From: Fragilaria crotonensis | Taxonomy: Eukaryota > Bacillariophyta > Fragilariophyceae > Fragilariales > Fragilariaceae | NCBI GenBank assembly: GCA_022925895.1 | Contig: JAKSYS010000496.1 | Span: 1-47,937, forward strand | Length of the DNA: 47,937 nt | Direction: 5' to 3' | In this document: positions 1 to 11,612 of the stretch, piece after piece | Layout of the letters: every line of letters starts with the position of its first letter | Numbering within the stretch: the stretch's first letter is position 1 | Translations under genes and position numbers: made by a program | Notes under the pieces: model-generated | What the model saw: only the letters and a program-made list of their open reading frames with translations | Database searches by the model: none | What the model was told of the DNA's origin: nothing

Positions 1-1859
1 ATGCTCCTTGCTTTCTTGCTCATTTTGAGGGTAAACTTGAGTCTTGTTGTAATAGGTCTGCAGAGTGGAAAAACCAGGACCCCTGATACTTTACCAGAAG
101 TCTCAACACTTTTAAAGATTGTCCACATAACCTCTTTAATCAAACACATTCCTGCATTTGCACTATTGTGCATCACCAAGGTGTTTTGAATTTGCATACT
201 TTAAACCACTGAATCATACTTCTTGAGTGTGATGCATTCTGACAGTAGGATGCTTGTTGCTCTAGACAAGTGATACTATCCATTCGTTATTCAACATCAA
301 TCGTGACACCTAACTACAATTCTTCTGAAGAAAATAGTTGAATGAAATTTCATACTATCTAGATACGTGCAAATGAAGGACTTACAAGTTTTCAATGTCA
401 AGAAGTCTCATAAGATACCAAGATGGTTTATTCAGCACTACTGGTTAAGACTTTCATGTGTCAAGGATCACAAGACAGCCCGTTGCTGATTGCCAAGTTC
501 AGCATATTAATTTGCTGAAACTTGTCTTAATAATGTGTCAATGGGATCATTGCAAACACCTGTGTTTTGATTTGCCTGGCACAGGAAGGATAAGATAATT
601 CTTTATTGGTGCTGCATTTTGTTCATGCTGAGATTTCTCCCAACATATCGACAATTTGATGTGGCACCTCAGCCAGACATAGTGCATTCATGTTGTATTT
701 CCTTGAAGGGTGACTGTGAGGCGTGTCTCATTCTGTCATGATTGCATCGTAGTGACCAAGATGAATCCTACACCCAATCAAGTGCGTCTTAATGCTCATA
801 TGGCATTGCATTTGCACCAACTTTGATATGAGGTACCGTCCTAAACATCATGAATCAGAATAAGCAAGAGATGATACATGCTCTGGGCAAATCAAATTGT
901 ATGAACCTAAGTCACAGATGTTGAGATTTGTGACAATTTTTACCATTCCAATAGACGTAGAATTGACTGTTGTCTCTGCTGTTGTACAACTTCAAAAGTA
1001 TTTTCATTTTACATTTCTAGTTACACACAATAGTATAAAATACTACTCCTGATTAATTCATCCACATCCACATGCTCTACACTGAGGTAATGACCACATT
1101 GACAATGTCATTCTACTTCTTGATCATGAAAGAATCAACTGCGTAGCATTAGCTTCTTTCATCATTAGTATTTGGTAACTGTCGCACCGTTGTCATTGCA
1201 CTGTACCAAGACCAGGTTGTGTACGACAAAGTAGCAGTAGTACATGGATCTTGTATCCGGTCAGCATTACAACTTCTCTCTCCTTTCCCCTTCTTCCCCG
1301 CTTTTGGCTAGTATCATGGTCATCATGATTAGAGAAGTATTTGTGATAACAGATTGCTATCTGGATTTGTGTGCTGCGAGTTGCTTTTTGGAACAAGATC
1401 CACACCACCAAGTTCCTTCCAAAGCTCGTTTTGAATCACATCACACCCACAGACTATTGCATCACATTCATATGTGTCTTGTTTGTGTGAGAGATTGTCT
1501 GGCTTGCATGATGAGAGATTGATTGAGGAGAGCACAAGCAAGATAATGTCATAGAGCTGTGGGATCACCAGAAGATGTAGCTATGGGCTATGCAAAGATG
1601 AGGGCCGCCGTCATCCGAGCAAAGCAATCAAATGGATCAAAACATTCTTGTTTGCCAAAAAAAAATCAATTTTGTTTTTGTCAGTAGCAAGAATGTGTTT
1701 AAGTTATGTCGGTATTCTTGTCACCGTGAGGGCCGCCGTATTTTACAAGAATGGAAACAAGAAGATGTTCTACATATTTGCGCCAGCAAGGTAGATATTA
1801 GGTTCCTTGATGCTCTCAGGTTTGAGTTCGTATAATTTCTCAAGTTCATCCATAGTTAC
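1..1859. other. Gene-poor stretch, no supported feature
   Basis: Both strands were read and no convincing coding region was found. Open frames are short (under about 100 codons), overlap each other on opposite strands and resemble no protein family. A 12-base motif, gagggccgccgt, appears near 1600 and again near 1728 but forms no larger repeat. It may be old transposon debris next to the copia element. Confidence 0.5.
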
Positions 1860-3214
1860 CTAAGGCTCTTTCGCAAAGACCAAAATATCATCCACATAGA
1901 CCAACACCATATTGTAATGCGTTCCGGCACTTAGAAGCCACAGCACGTCTGGATCCGTTTGTGACGACGTAAACTTCAGGTCACGCAATGTTGCCGCCAA
2001 ATCCGCTTGCCACGCGGCTCCAGACGATTTGAGGCCATATAATGCACGCGTTATAATGAGTACCTTACCACGATCCTCGCCAGTTTCAATACCGCCCTCA
2101 AACCAGCATATCTTTTCTCGGCACTTTGCGTTCAGGTGGTGGTATGCATTCGTTACGTCGCCGGCAAGCACGTCAAGATCATTCAACCCAGCGATATGAA
2201 ACACCAATCGCATGCTGTCACGAGATACCATACTGGAGTATGTAATGGAACTTGGTGTGTCTGTCGTATGTCCACCGGCGACAAACCTTGCCTTGCGGGT
2301 GAAGTCCATTTTCACATCAAAGATCACATGACATTGAGTTTCCTGGAAACCTATCAATGATGACTCCTTTCCAGTTCGCGCTTGCTCAGGATTCACATCA
2401 TCACCCCGTCTCCAACAACTTTTACTTTGGACATTTCCTTACCCAGGGCATTGCGCCAAAAGTCCGTTCCGGTCTCCTCGTCGATCGCGAGAGCTTCCTC
2501 AACCGTTCTTGGTACGCGAATCCCAAACTTATGAGTTGTTTGCCTGTATCGCTTTTAACCTTCGCAACGATGCGATTTCGCTTTCGTAATACCGTATGTA
2601 CCCACCAGTTGAAAGCTGGTTCGTTGGCGATTTTATTCGCCACCGCATACTAAGCAATCTGGACTGGATTCGCATCCTTCAAGTCCTTCAAAGGCACCCA
2701 GTTGGAGGATCCATCCTTCCAAGAGACAAGAAGAGACCAGCCTCAAGTGGTCGCCTTAGTAGCTAGGTACACGGTTACCGTTGTTGCGGCTCGTGACAAA
2801 TCCATCGGCGATCTGGATCGCAGAGTTGTCCGCTCTATAATCAGTGATTTTGCTCAGCAATTGATATTGGTTACCTTTGGAATCAACCTGCGCGTACATG
2901 CATTCGGCGGTGACGTTCGCGAAATAATTCTCAGTCGAACCGTTGGTAAACTCAACGACATATTCGCGAGTGTCAAAGAAGGGGTTAGAGTGTGCACGTC
3001 CAATCGGCTCACCGGATGTTCCCTTCGCACGTCTTACAACACGGCACTTACGCTCGTTACCCGTCCCGACGTCAAATATCAATTCTGCATTCAAATATTT
3101 ATCGAGTAGCTCGTTATCGATGTCGTCGGCATCCATCGTATCAGGGGTTTCCACATCGCCGAGCTTAATCTTCCTCAGTCCGCGCAACTGACGTATCAAC
3201 AGGTTCGTCTTCAA
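1860..3214 (-). pseudogene. Copia reverse transcriptase (RVT_2) remnant
   Basis: The best segment (1860-2396) has the copia RT landmarks: K-A-R-F-V-A-G-G-H near the start, S-R-D-S-M-R, D-V-T-N-A-Y-H-H with a catalytic Asp, L-Y-G-L-K-S-S-G-A-A-W, and the active-site strand V-Y-V-D-D-I-L-V. Upstream pieces in other frames (2422-2643 and 2756-3214) cover the linker between integrase and RT, with weaker similarity. At least two frame changes separate them. The frame stops just after the YVDD strand, so the connection domain and RNase H are missing. Confidence 0.8.
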
Positions 3215-3431
3215 GCAATGTAGAACCCGCCAGTATCATCGGCAATAAAATTCTGATCCGCTAGTCTTTCGTCAATCAACTGATCAAACCGCTCAATTTC
3301 GAGTTTGACACTGTCCTCACATAGTCGTCGCGCACGACGTGCTGCACCATTGTCCGAGCGATTACATTACCGGACTCCAGCAGCAACCGATAGCAAAGGT
3401 CAATTCCAACTCAATGTGCAACACCGAAACA

Positions 3432-4191
3432 TCAAGCGAGTCGGCGTCTGCTACCATCAATCTCAATCTTCTTCTGGTCGCAGTACCATACCCGGTCGTA
3501 GAACTCAAAGTCAATCCATTCGGAAGTATCCGGCGTCTCACCGGTCACCATTTCAATCCCACTGCGTTGTTCGCAACCACAAGGGATCCGGTTAAGAATG
3601 TTAGCTTCATAGTATACTAAACCGTAATCCCATAATTGGGGTGGCACCTTGCTCTTTAACATGCGGTTCCTCCATCGCTTCTTGAGTTCGCCGATTTCTC
3701 TTCTGGCTGCATAGTTCTGATTGGATCGCCCTGATTCGGAGCACTTTACTCTGATTTTTAATCGATTGACCTCATTCATAAAGTCAGTTCTAGGGCCAAC
3801 AACCTCTGCCGCTCCATCGGATAAGAGTGTGTCAGGAATCCTAACAACATCTGTGAATTTGGTCAGGGCTTGCGCACCTTTTGCTTTCTCTTCCAAAGTG
3901 TGCACAGTTGTGAAATTTCCATTAGTGAATACCTGCGCGCACGAGTTACCTTGCAACAATATATCCTTTGGTAATAAGGTGTCAGTAAACCAGTCCCCGT
4001 TCAGTCGTCGTCGGTCCAGGTGCAAGTGGTCGACACGGTATCGTCGATGCAAAGGGTGCACCGCCGTTCGTACTCCACGTTGCGTCGTAACCTTTAAAGT
4101 GCGTTTCGCCGTTTCGAGTCCAATTTGCCACTTCCGACTGAGGTTTTCGAAGCTGATACTCGAATGTCGTTCGCTCGTGAATGTTGCCCAT
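3432..4191 (-). pseudogene. Copia integrase core remnant
   Basis: The frame at 3432-4061 carries a CoDi-type rve core: F-T-D-T-L (first catalytic Asp), N-S-C-A-Q-V-F-T-N, L-S-D-G-A-A-E (second Asp), then a diverged N-x-x-A...E-x-K helix, L-W-D-Y-G, and the downstream V-T-G-E-T-P-D-T-S-E-W and F-E-F-Y-D-R-V-W-Y signatures. A partly overlapping frame at 3982-4191 holds the N-terminal part, with a frameshift near 4060. The usual tE-P-Y segment after the second Asp is altered (S-E-S-G-R-S-N-Q-N), which suggests loss of function. Confidence 0.82.
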
Positions 4192-4329
4192 ATATCTTGT
4201 GCATTAGAGTAGAGAGAAGAAACAGCACAACAGTCAAAGGTGGGTGAGATGGCACTCAGGAGTGTTGTGGAGTTGGATGATATACCCCGCGATGCGGGTT
4301 ATATACAGTCGATAAACACTCGTTAATGC

Positions 4330-4810
4330 GGAAAGCGGTCTGGACATGTGCAGATCCGCTGGATTCCATGTCGAAGCGGTTAGCTTAATTATGGGAAGGT
4401 TCGAGAGCTCCAAATCCGTGGGAACACGCGACTCGAAACGAGGTTTGGTCAGAGGTTAGAAGGGGAATAGACACTGACTCCAAGTCGCCAAGTGAACGAT
4501 GAGGGTCCCAAGGGTCATTTCAGCAAACAACGCCGTAACCATGAGACCGAATTTGATGTGGGTTAATGAGCGAGCAATGCAATTCGTTCCCGAACCACAG
4601 GACTTGATCAGCGACGAGGTCAACGGAGTTACCAGTCGTCAGGCAGGTATACGTCGTTGCACATCTGGCAATCGGAACGTTAGGTTTTGGTTGATATTCT
4701 GCAGAAAAGGGAGATACGTTGCAATACGCGCCGGATAGCTCGTCGAGAAGCTTCCAATTTGGGCCGGCGCAAATAGTGTCAGCAAGATTGTCAATTTCGC
4801 TCATTGCCAC
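4330..4810 (-). pseudogene. Copia aspartic protease remnant
   Basis: Frame 4520-4810 contains E-I-D-N-L-A-D-T-I-C-A-G-P-N-W-K, the copia protease active-site region (usually D-S-H/G-A-D-T). The catalytic Asp is kept, but the next two positions are changed. C-N-V-S-P-F-S, W-F-G-N-E-L and S-L-I-N-P-H-Q-I-R follow, all typical of CoDi elements. After a stop near 4520 the same polyprotein resumes in another frame at about 4440-4330 with F-E-S-R-V-P-T-D-L-E-L and later W-N-P-A-D-L, so the gap between protease and integrase is decayed coding sequence. Confidence 0.75.
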
Positions 4811-4876
4811 GTTACCTGGAGTAGTTGTATGGGGCTGCTGTTGTTTGGGGCCAGTACGTTGCGCACTCGAAGCAAA

Positions 4877-5640
4877 TTAATACTTGCACTTTGCGCGTAG
4901 CACTGGCGTCCTGATGTCAGTTGTTGTTATTATTTGCACCGCGGCCAAAACTGCGACCATTTTGAGAGCCTCGGTCAGTAATATCCGAAACGACGGATTG
5001 ATCAGTCGGGACGTTGTTAGGATTGGAGGCATTGTTGTCGTTGGAGTTGTTGTTGCCCGTAGTGACACTGCTTGTTGAACGATTGGTAGTGCTGTGCGAG
5101 TTCGAACTGCCTCGCCACGTCCGCGACCACCTTCTTGCAGCTGTAGAACATAAGATCGCATACTTCCAAGTCGTTCTCATTCCTCGGAGGAAAAGTTCCT
5201 GTGCGGGTCGGTGATGTCGACATTATTCGCAAATGTGCGACGTGAATTGCCACGGTCACGACCACGACCGTCGCGTCCGCGTCCACCGCGGCCACTTCGT
5301 TGACCAGATCCACTATCGCCTTGGCGTGCTCGGCCACGTCCGCCACGCTGATCATTTGATCCCATTGCACTTACGTACCGGCGCTTGTTCCCAGCTGATG
5401 AGTGCCGGTTGGCACAGTCAAGTTGCGCAGCAGCTTGTATACTTGCGATCAAACTAGAAATAAACTCAGCGGCCTTGTCGAAGTCCGAACGATAGTTTTG
5501 GAATCCATTGATCCTTGCGGACACAATGCTCGTATCGGTAGACCAAATAGCGCACAGCAATACATCCATACGTTGCTGGGGCGGCAACAGCCGGGACCTC
5601 ATCGACAACTGGTTCAGCGTCCATCTGCATGGAAACGCCT
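4877..5640 (-). pseudogene. Copia Gag remnant with in-frame stop
   Basis: A minus-strand frame from about 5608 runs through an Arg/Gly-rich basic tract (around 5250-5370) into D-P-H-R-N-F-S-S-E-E, a motif common just before the C-terminus of diatom copia Gag. It then hits TGA at 5177-5179 and continues open in the same frame to 4877 (E-R-L-G-S-M-R-S-Y-V). Family members usually have E-E-W here, so the TGA probably replaced TGG. The remainder has Asn/Thr-rich tracts. No CCHC knuckle is seen. The N-terminal boundary is uncertain because other frames upstream are also open. Confidence 0.6.
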
Positions 5641-7770
5641 ATGCGTTAGTATGCATACTTGCATTTTTGTCCAGGTCCATACCACTACGGGTAGGATGTG
5701 AGGCGGGTCACAGTCCAGCCGGTTGGTGCAGGGTAATCAGTCCTGACCTCATCGAGTTATTTGGGGCCTCACGGGAGCCGAAGGCTCATTATAGAACGTG
5801 GGCTGATGATATCGAACGCTGACGCCCGCCATTTGGCCAACAAAAGTGTTACGAACAGCGTATATCAAATATCATTAAACGCAAAGCAAGATTTCCTGGG
5901 GTTTTCTACCGATTCGGCAGTAGAATGTGGTATATATAGCTTGATGCAAGTCACAAATGTCATGAATGACGCGAAATGAATCTTTCCTGACCATGAGAAT
6001 TTTGTTTGCCGTTGCATCACCTTTCCTTCATTTCCATTGCTTCTTTCAATCTTTACTGGGTCTGATAAACCGTTTCAGTTCGTACGTGATGGCGGATTGT
6101 TACCTTGACAGGGGAAAGTACAGCGATATAGGGTAACTAACACGGTAGCAAAAGGACAAGCAATAAAGCTTGTGAATCCTACACATACGTTTGTTACTAC
6201 CGTAGCTCTACCCGTTTTTCATACCGTACCGTACATGCTTAAACGTTGGGAAATTCCCATACCGAGTAGGAATTTGTCATACCATTCTTAACTCGACTGG
6301 GTACAAAACTAATGCAGGATACACTTTCTTAGGAAAACGCAATACTTGGAGGTGTTCGCGACCGTTACTGAGCGCGCACTTTGGGTCATTTACCCTTTGG
6401 GCGCTATAAATGTACTATGCTATGTCGGATGTGTGTAGTTGTGTCGTATTCTTAAGACCGTCCAGCTGTTTTGGCATTTACGACATCATTGACATCAGGA
6501 CTCGCTACGTCATAAATAAGTCTGATATTTATGTTTAAGGCCCATTGACTCTTCCGCTGTAATTGACGTGCATGGGTCACTCTCATTGTTGTCAATCGAG
6601 CCTGAATTGTCAGCCATACTCGAGTATGTATACTACAGTGGAAGTACTGTACTGTGATTGAATGAAACGTCGTACCGGTATTCTGTATTAGTACTCTGTA
6701 AATTCATACCGGAGAGACGAGCATTCCTAAGTACAAGAAGTAGTTGAAGAATCGGTGTACTCCAAGGTGTCCCAACGATATGTCATCGAAGAAGGTACAA
6801 CACTACATGCAGTTTAGGTGTACATTAGACATACGACGTAGGTATGTCTGTCTCAAATTACTGTACATGTGGTAGTTAATCTGCTCCTGTCAGGACATTT
6901 GGTGAAGTCGACCACGTACTTACTTAAGACCAAAACGTCCAACGCGTTGTCGAGTGCGTCAGCTTAAGTAACGGCTCTTCGCTTTACCGTTACTGCAACA
7001 GTTCGGTGTCACGAACAAAAGCATTCCAGCAGACGCAGCAACTCGTTCCGCTCCACGAGGGCCACGGGATTCAGCACGACAACCATGTTGAATCGACGAT
7101 CTGCCATCGTCAAGCGACATGAGTGATTGCCTTGTTTACCTTCATCTCAAGGATGATGTCCATTCAAGCACCCTAAAGGATTGAAGTGCAAGTTTTGAGC
7201 AAATCAAATAATACTTTATCGTTCAACGTGAATGGGTGAATCAAGCTTCTTGACGTCTTCCAGTGACAAATTCAAGTACACAACAAAAATCAAGCTTGGG
7301 AACCACCGATTGGAAAATCAAACGAAATCCGCAACCTTCAAAGGTGGATGGAAAGAAAAGCTCTTCATCAACATGAACGACACTGAAATGGTCGATGCAA
7401 ACGCATCAAGGTTGCCATAGCATGCATTCGGAGTACAACCTAATAATACATTTAACATGATTTTTGAAAGAGCCTCTACTTCGAAACTGAACTTAGTAGG
7501 ATTCAACATACTACTGCCAACGACGACTATATTCTTGACTTTAGATTCATCGACAGGCGTCAATAAAGTACGGACATAGCAATGTCCTCTAGTGACAAGG
7601 CCTCAGCTCATGTTCCGTGTACCGTCTCTCGGTCCAGAAATTGCACGGGGCCGAAATACTGATGAATTTTTAGAAGAATCGTCATACCGAAAAATAACGC
7701 CCAACTTTTCGTGATAACTCGTTCCAGTAACAACCATCGCACTCAGCTCCTTTTAGCACCTTAAAGAATA
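5641..7770. other. Intergenic, no supported gene
   Basis: No coding region is supported. Candidate frames at 7232-7420 (+) and 7318-7563 (-) are each other's shadows and match no known family. The segment at 5.7-6.1 kb might hold the upstream end of the copia element, but no repeat partner was found. The last 200 bases are the likely promoter and 5' UTR of the secreted-protein gene starting at 7771. Confidence 0.45.
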
Positions 7771-8400
7771 ATGAACATCCTCCTCCTCCTTCTCCTCCTC
7801 GTCGTCCTCCTCCTCTCCAACGCCGCCGTCGCCTCGGCGATGATCTGTCCCTATGCAACGAGGCGCATCACGTCCTATTTCGCATTCACAGTCGATCTCC
7901 TCTATGGAAAGAACACCACGTGCTCCGACGATGAACAGGTTACTCTCCGCGATTTCATTAACGATGCCATGACAAGCATGAACCTCACCAAGGCAGGTGG
8001 ACCGTCTCGGGAAATCACCGGAGACATTTGCACTGATGCAAATTCGACTAACGACGGCTGGAATCGCAACCTCGTTCGCATCAACTCCTACACGTGGGTC
8101 GGTCGCGCAGGTACGTTTCAGAATTCCAACTTGAACGTCGAATTTTTCTCGCAACAATCTAATTGTACATTTTCCATTTCAGTTTGTCAGTTGTGCACCC
8201 CCGCAAGAAAGCTTCGCAGACTCAGCGGACAGAGCGTCGCGGCAGAAGATGCAGCAGACCTTGCTTCGATCGAACTCACGAATCTCATCAGCAACACCTA
8301 CGGGGATGATCCGGACTCCTGTCTCCATGACGACTGGACCACAGTCGTTGTTGTCAGCGTCACTGAGATGACGCAGACTCCTGAAGATCCATGCGAGTGA
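7771..8400 (+). CDS. Small secreted protein, function unknown
   Basis: The ATG at 7771 opens a 209-codon frame. Residues 1-23 form a clear signal peptide (Leu/Val-rich core ending A-V-A-S-A). The mature part has several Cys and N-glycosylation sequons (N-T-T, N-L-T, N-S-T) and no transmembrane helix, so it is probably secreted or held in the endomembrane system. A likely intron lies at 8111-8182: GCAG|GTACGT...TTTCCATTTCAG. It is 72 nt with no in-frame stop, so spliced (185 aa) and unspliced (209 aa) products are both open. Splicing joins W-V-G-R-A to V-C-Q-L-C. No family is recognised. General layout (signal peptide, paired Cys, helical C-terminal half) is like the gene at 38935, but the similarity is weak. 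Confidence 0.7.
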   Translation: MNILLLLLLLVVLLLSNAAVASAMICPYATRRITSYFAFTVDLLYGKNTTCSDDEQVTLRDFINDAMTSMNLTKAGGPSREITGDICTDANSTNDGWNRNLVRINSYTWVGRAGTFQNSNLNVEFFSQQSNCTFSISVCQLCTPARKLRRLSGQSVAAEDAADLASIELTNLISNTYGDDPDSCLHDDWTTVVVVSVTEMTQTPEDPCE

Positions 8401-8479
8401 GCCCCAGATTCGTCATCCATGTCCAAGGATAGTGTAAACGTGACAGTAAAATCCTTCCCCGATAAAAATTAGCGACACG

Positions 8480-9512
8480 CACATCACCGCTTCGTAGCAA
8501 ATAATTCTGATGCCTCGTCATGTCCTCCTCTCTGCGCAGATGAGTTACGACATGTTTTCAAACCCTTTCCACGGCTGAGTAACACAGTGATAGTGCAGCG
8601 CCATTTGCATATTGTCGAATATTTCCATGCACAGCATGACGACGTAATTAAATCCGAGTCAATCAATTTTCAACAACTCAATCATCATAACTCATGCAAC
8701 AAATGAGCACGCCCTCCAGTTCTCGCACGTCCATTGAAGTTCTCAAAAGTGACAAGAGCGCAGCCATTTGTTGTACACGTAACCAATACCACAGTGATAG
8801 TGCAGCGCCATTGCTCGAATATTTCCATGCACAGCATGTCGACGTATTTAAATCCGAGTCAATCAATTTTCAACAACTCAATCATCATAACTCATGTAAC
8901 TAATGAGCACGCCCTCCAGTTCTCGCACGTCCATTGAAGTTCTCAAAAGTGACAAGAGCGCAGCCATTTGTTGTACACGTAACCAATACCACAGTGATAG
9001 TGCAGCGCCATTGCATATTGTCGAATATTTCCATGCACAGCATGTCGACGATTTCTGATCCGAGTCACACCATCTTCAACAACTCGATCATCACAAATTC
9101 ATGGAAAAATCGAGCACGTCCTCCAATTCTCGCACGTGCAGTCATTCGTGGTATGCGTAACCAATACCACAGTGATAGTGCAGCGCCATTGCATATTGTC
9201 GAATATTTCCATGCACAGCATATCAACGATTTCTGATCCGAGTCACTCCATCTTCAACAACTCGATCATCACAAATTCATGTAAAAATCGAGCACGTCCT
9301 CCAGTTCTCGCACGTGCAGCCATTGTCACATGCATATCCAATACCACAGTGACAGTGCAGCGCCCACGCTTGATTTCTGATCCGAGTTACTCCATCTTCA
9401 CCAACTCGATCATCACAAAAATGCATGTAAAAAACGAGCTCCAGTTCTCGCACGTGCCGTAAAGTTCTCAAAAGTGACAAGGGCGCAGCCATTCTCATTT
9501 GCATAACCAAGA
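8480..9512. repeat. Tandem array of about 200-bp units
   Basis: Five to six diverged copies of one unit lie directly downstream of the secreted-protein gene. The anchor gagcac(gc/gt)cctccagttct recurs at 8705, 8905, 9112 and 9290, and in shortened form at 9436, giving spacings of 200, 207, 178 and 146. A worn first copy covers about 8480-8704. Later units lost the block around the cattgaagttctcaaaag segment, which reappears in the last partial copy. The two best units (8705 and 8905) are nearly identical. Because 200 is not a multiple of 3, the open frames crossing the array are probably not genes. Confidence 0.9.
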
Positions 9513-10877
9513 CAGCAGTTCTTTATCTAAGACAGGATTCGACAACGTCAAAATAAATGCAACGATGTTGCCAAGAACCCGCAAACCGACGACGGATGTA
9601 TTGTCCGGGGCTTCACCCTTCATTTTCTTCATGTTCACATCGATAATTGAAGAAGGCTCCGACGGTTTGATCCTTGAATGAAACGTTCATCTTGACTCGT
9701 GTGAGAAAAGGCAAGCGTCAATCGGCTGACAAGCGGGTCACTGGCAGCAATGCTACGCTGTACTGGTACGTCGTAAGGTCTCACCGACATGTCAACAGAA
9801 AACAAACCAAAAACCGCAATCTGATGAACACGACGGGGCTGATGTCAAGCCTTCATATCACGCTTCACCGAATTTATTCTTGATGCACAAGAACATCATC
9901 GAAGAAAGCAACGAAAGGAGAAGCTTTCTGCGACCCGAAAAGTGTTTTCGTTCCATACATAATACGAGCATGTTGACACGTGCAACACGCTTCGATTAGC
10001 TGGCGAGCGGGTCACTGGAAAGAGCAACCTAATTTCTAAACACAAGAGCATCTCCCATGAAATGCTCACGTCAATGGTGAGACTACCAGCCTCGACACCC
10101 CATTTGTCAAACATCTCAATTCGTTCATCGTAAATCCCCTTGTTTGAGGAGTTAACAACCGCTCATTGAGGCCAAAAAAGCAGGAGAGTCATCCGTAGGA
10201 GCATGTTCAAGCCGCGATGTGAAAACACGTGTATTGTTAAGTCACCATAGATGAACAGACAAATCATGCGTCGATGAGAAGACGCCCTAAACTATGAATG
10301 GAACTGGACCAATCACCGAAGTAAACGGACAGCCACTCTCTTACGTCCATAGCGAGCAGCCTAAAAGAAGCGAATGCTCTTGACAATCCATTGCTGCTCG
10401 ATCAAGCTCACCACATTGGAAGCAGCAGGACCAAGTGTTGATGAAATTAAAAAAATCCAGTTCCGGGGTTTCGAAGAAACCCCACCAAAACAACGCCACG
10501 TGCCCAGTGGTATACTCTGTAGGTAGGAAAAATTGCAACAGCGCTGAAGAAACATGGCTGCTCACCGTCGATGCAGTTCATCTGCGGCACCTCGCTCATT
10601 TCTCATCGTCGTTACCATTCAAACATGTGCACCAGGGTGAGGTTTTGGTAAACTGATCTGGCTGCGAACCCTCGCCGCAACAAGACCTAACGCATCCCCC
10701 AAAGGCAAACTTACAGGAAACTGAATGGGCGGATTGTCATCCTTCTTCATTACATGGTATCAAATTTCTTTACGGTCGTGATAAGAGAAGTCCCATGGAG
10801 AGAACGGAGACTCCATTGCGTTAATGACAGCAATCGAGCAGCGACCACAGTGAAAGGCTGTTGTGAAAAGTGAACAC
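9513..10877. other. Intergenic, weak internal similarity only
   Basis: No gene is supported. A short segment near 9722 (gacaagcgggtcactggcag) resembles one near 9998 (ggcgagcgggtcactggaaa), which hints at an old duplication. Open frames are short and found on both strands. Confidence 0.4.
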
Positions 10878-11265
10878 CCTCAATTGATGTTATGCGCAGG
10901 GATGTAAGGGGAGTCAAGTGGCGGGACCAATAAGAGGCGTGTAGTAGGTCTAAACGGACCAGGACCAAAATTCCCGAATTTTGGTCCTGGTCCGTTTTCG
11001 CCGGAAGCGAATTACCAGCACGAGGTCGCATTTTGATAGCGTGCGGGTTAACGGAACCTGTCGACGCCCAGGTCGGCATACGATTGATGTTATGCGCAGG
11101 GATGTAAAAAAGGGGAGTCAAGATGTGGGACCAATATTAAGAGGCGTCAGGCGTGTCCTGGTCGGTTATTCCGGAAGCGAATTACAAGCACGAGGTCGCA
11201 TTTTGATAGCGTGCGGGTTAACGGAACCTGTCGACGCCCAGGTGGGCATAAGGTTCGGGTTAAGA
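10878..11265. repeat. Tandem duplication of a roughly 180-205 bp unit
   Basis: Two adjacent direct copies both begin ttgatgttatgcgcagggatgta (10878 and about 11084) and end with a shared block containing gcattttgatagcgtgcggg and gaacctgtcgacgcccagg. The first copy is longer because it carries a palindromic insert (10952-10997) that the second lacks. The second has small differences, for example an a-run after gatgta. No coding role is apparent. Confidence 0.88.
10952..10997. repeat. Perfect palindrome, 22-bp arms with a 2-base centre
   Basis: AAACGGACCAGGACCAAAAT plus TC (10952-10973) is followed by cc and then by its exact reverse complement (10976-10997). Transcribed, it would fold into a 22-bp hairpin with almost no loop. 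It sits inside the first unit of the tandem duplication and is missing from the second, so it looks like a recent insertion or a replication-slippage product. Confidence 0.9.
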
Positions 11266-11612
11266 ACCAGGACGTAACCGTTACGGGGTACGCCCCCAGT
11301 AGGTAAGTGTCTAGTACGACACTGACTACTGCTTAGTGTATCTATAAGTACTCGCATAAACACAGTACAATACATGGACGAACTGATTTACGACAGAAGC
11401 TGGACAGATTGACAGACGAGTGATTTGAGCATGCTCATTCACGAAGATTGATGATTTGTTACACTATGAAGTTGTATTAAACTCCAAACGATAGGGGGGT
11501 AGCTGCTTTCTGGTGGGAAAATCGCGTTCAAAGTATAGCGCGCCTCAAAAACTCAATAATATTTTCTAATGCTTCTCACAAAGTTCGTTGTTTAATTGCT
11601 CCTTTCTACATC

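Larger units (their letters stand above)
1860..5640 (-). mobile_element. Decayed CoDi-like Ty1/copia LTR retrotransposon, 3'-truncated
   Basis: Read on the minus strand, the domains follow copia order: Gag, protease, integrase, reverse transcriptase. The protease and integrase resemble the CoDi (copia from diatoms) lineages. Many frameshifts and stops break the polyprotein, so the copy is not autonomous. Sequence similarity ends soon after the YVDD motif of the RT, and no RNase H domain or right LTR follows. I could not identify an LTR or primer-binding site on the gag side (5.6-7 kb). Either the ends have diverged beyond recognition or the insertion was truncated. Confidence 0.85.

Noticed and set aside
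5233-5457. Val/His-rich plus-strand frame
   Set aside because: It is the complement of the Arg/Gly-rich part of copia Gag.
8694-9462. Overlapping 60-108 codon frames
   Set aside because: They arise from the tandem array; unit length is not a multiple of three, so the peptides shift frame between units.
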